Positions 62,608 through 64,000 of a stretch of 64,000 nt of DNA are shown here, in pieces (the stretch's first letter is position 1; every line of letters begins with the position of its first letter). The position numbers were made by a program, and so were the translations under genes. Below the pieces are notes generated by a model. The model was not told where the DNA came from. It searched no databases and saw only the letters and a list, made by a program, of their open reading frames with translations. Source of the stretch: CAXTPV01 sp965276715. Lineage in GTDB: Bacteria; Pseudomonadota; Alphaproteobacteria; Acetobacterales; Acetobacteraceae. The DNA lies in the NCBI GenBank assembly GCA_965276715.1, contig OZ255622.1, positions 1,922,001 through 1,986,000 of the forward strand. The letters run 5' to 3'.

Positions 62608-64000
62608 TCAGGTCTTGTGCTTGCGCTTCTTCTCGTCGGGGCAAGGCTTTTCGTTCTGGGCTCCGCACTGGTCGCTGCCGACGATGTCGACGGTGATGAT
62701 CGACGGCGTCTTCTGGCTCGCGGCCGGCTTGAGATTGTTCTGCCCGGCGTTCTGTGCCGCCCCCGACGCGGCGGACGCCGCGGTGATCGCGGCGACGTTC
62801 GGCACGGCGGCCACCGGCACGCCGCTCACCTTGCCGCCCGCCTGCACGTTGGCCGCGTTGAGGATGGTGAGTGCGACGAGGTTGATGTTGCCCGACGATC
62901 GGATGCCGGCCTCGCCGGCGTCGATCGTCCCGAACGGGCTGACCAGGTTGATGTTGCCTGGCGGCACGCCGGCGACGGGGGCCAGCACCGCGAGGCCCGC
63001 CCCGGTCGAGGGCACGGTCGGCGACAGCGAGATGTCGCCCACCGTGTCGTACTGGATCGTGGGCGGGGTGAAGACGATCGTGCTCTTCGAGCCCTGGCCG
63101 CCGTTGATCTCGCCGTTGCCTTCCAGCCAGATCAGCAGGTCGCCGCCGAAGGTGGTGAAGATGCGGCTCTGGCCGAGCAGGACGGAGCCGTAGGAGTAGA
63201 TGTCGACACTGCCGGTGCCCTGCGTGACAACGCCCGAGGTCGGCGGCGGCACCGGACCAGGCACGCCGATGGCGGTGGCGCCGAAAGGATCGACGATCTG
63301 GATCGCCCCGCCGAATTGCGTGCTGATGCCGGAACCGCCGGTCAACGTGAGACTGCCGCCCGACGCCGGCGACTGCCCGGTCAGGTCGGTCGCCGGGAAC
63401 AGCGCGTGGATTGCTTCCGTCCCCTCGGAATAGCTCCTGTAGAACCGGCTGGCCGGATCGCTGAAGTCGAGGCCCGACTGGTTCAGTTCGGCGTAGTAGA
63501 CCTGCAGCGTCAGGATCTGCCGCACGTCGGCCGGCAGCGCCTGGAACGCCGCCAGCGCGCCCGACGGACCGCCGGTGTAGCCGGTCCGCTGCTGGAGGAA
63601 CGCGAGCAACTGGGCCTGATAGGTCCGCTCGACGCGGCCTGGCTGGTTCTGCAGCGGCACCGCCGGATTGGCGAGATGGGTCGGATCGAAATAGAGGGCG
63701 GCGAAGCCGGCGAGGTCGATGTTCCCGGGCGTCACGCCGGCGGTGACGGTGATGCCGGCGCCGAGGTCCTGGGTCGCGACCGTCTTGCCGACGACGTAAC
63801 CCAGCGAGGTGAGATTGCCGAAATTGCCCTGGTCGAGATTGTGGCCGGCGGCGACTTCGAGCAGGCCGGGGCCGGTCACCTGGGCGTTGGCGTAGAAGAT
63901 GTCGTTGCCGGCCGAGATCTCCGAGATGTCGTTGGCCGTGTTGTTCCACAGGATGCCGCTGCCGGCGACCTGATCGAGGCCGACGATGTCGTTGCCGGCC
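62608..64000 (-). CDS. C-terminal part of a TpsA filamentous-haemagglutinin-type adhesin
   Basis: The minus frame is open from the window edge to a stop at 62608 (464 residues shown), so the N-terminal signal and TPS domain lie outside. Repetitive beta-helix-like sequence is visible: AGNDIVGLDQ, ISAGNDIFYAN, GLLEVAAGHNLDQGNFGNLTS, GDLLIWLEGNGEINGGQGSK, PGNINLVSPFGTIDAGEAGIRSSGNINL. These are typical of large haemagglutinin C-termini. The tail is Ala/Asn-rich and ends with a Cys pair and a Lys-rich EKKRKHKT. Its partner tpsB is two genes downstream. A GTG at 63879 is only an internal codon. Confidence 0.88.
   Translation of the reverse strand, partial: AGNDIVGLDQVAGSGILWNNTANDISEISAGNDIFYANAQVTGPGLLEVAAGHNLDQGNFGNLTSLGYVVGKTVATQDLGAGITVTAGVTPGNIDLAGFAALYFDPTHLANPAVPLQNQPGRVERTYQAQLLAFLQQRTGYTGGPSGALAAFQALPADVRQILTLQVYYAELNQSGLDFSDPASRFYRSYSEGTEAIHALFPATDLTGQSPASGGSLTLTGGSGISTQFGGAIQIVDPFGATAIGVPGPVPPPTSGVVTQGTGSVDIYSYGSVLLGQSRIFTTFGGDLLIWLEGNGEINGGQGSKSTIVFTPPTIQYDTVGDISLSPTVPSTGAGLAVLAPVAGVPPGNINLVSPFGTIDAGEAGIRSSGNINLVALTILNAANVQAGGKVSGVPVAAVPNVAAITAASAASGAAQNAGQNNLKPAASQKTPSIITVDIVGSDQCGAQNEKPCPDEKKRKHKT

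Noticed and set aside
58793..63193. 1466-codon plus-strand frame
   Set aside because: Arg/Ala/Gly-rich antisense frame over tpsB and the WbsX-like gene; long frames on the opposite strand are expected at this G+C content.

Overview
The window is about 64 kb of very GC-rich DNA from an alphaproteobacterium, most likely a Rhodospirillales/Acetobacterales relative. This is inferred from gene content (ctaA, tldD, a polyol dehydrogenase without structural-zinc cysteines, DUF849 and MocR remnants) and from the G+C-rich hairpins between convergent genes. No rRNA, tRNA or CRISPR array is visible. One complete IS630-type element is present at 9663-10845.

Left part (1-12.9 kb): a YVTN-propeller/alkaline-phosphatase-family protein that runs off the left edge, with a Pho-box-like repeat upstream; acetamidase and SDR; a small lipoprotein and nagB; a deletion-ridden BKACE (DUF849) remnant; bioF-bioD-ferritin-like diiron protein; then a decayed MocR regulator and a decayed APC permease, divergent from each other and separated by the IS630 copy; and a MOSC protein.

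12.9-21.8 kb: PEBP-like protein and the glutathione-dependent formaldehyde dehydrogenase frmA; then a tightly coupled five-gene minus-strand cluster (DUF3050 - MetY-like - MetA-like - carrier/thioesterase - stand-alone adenylation domain). It looks like a small single-module NRPS-type pathway with its own homoserine-derived amino acid supply. A divergent polyol dehydrogenase follows.

21.8-50.4 kb: YbbAP/TesA; two divergent c-di-GMP proteins; a ribose-type sugar ABC operon; S-formylglutathione hydrolase with a methyltransferase; a CBS-domain membrane protein; a secreted sedolisin; a 1257-residue propeller-GGDEF-EAL receptor; a mannitol-dehydrogenase gene broken by a 70-bp insertion; tldD; ctaA; a VTT membrane protein; a coupled SPFH/NAD-kinase-like pair; and a decayed small membrane gene.

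50.7-64 kb: a minus-strand two-partner-secretion locus. In transcription order it has the C-terminal part of a TpsA adhesin, a 1154-residue WbsX/GH99-like protein with many FD-WYL-YPD repeats, the TpsB transporter, an ExbB fused to DUF2341/LamG domains, ExbD, TonB, a porin, a coiled-coil protein, a PpiC-type isomerase and a small secreted protein. Three heptamers with an exact 11-bp period lie just upstream of tpsB and resemble a Pho box. The gene set recalls the phosphate-depletion-regulated pdt locus of Pseudomonas aeruginosa.

An unusual number of genes carry internal deletions or frameshifts: BKACE, mocR, APC permease, mannitol dehydrogenase, a small membrane protein and perhaps an NAD-binding protein. 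This suggests ongoing gene decay.
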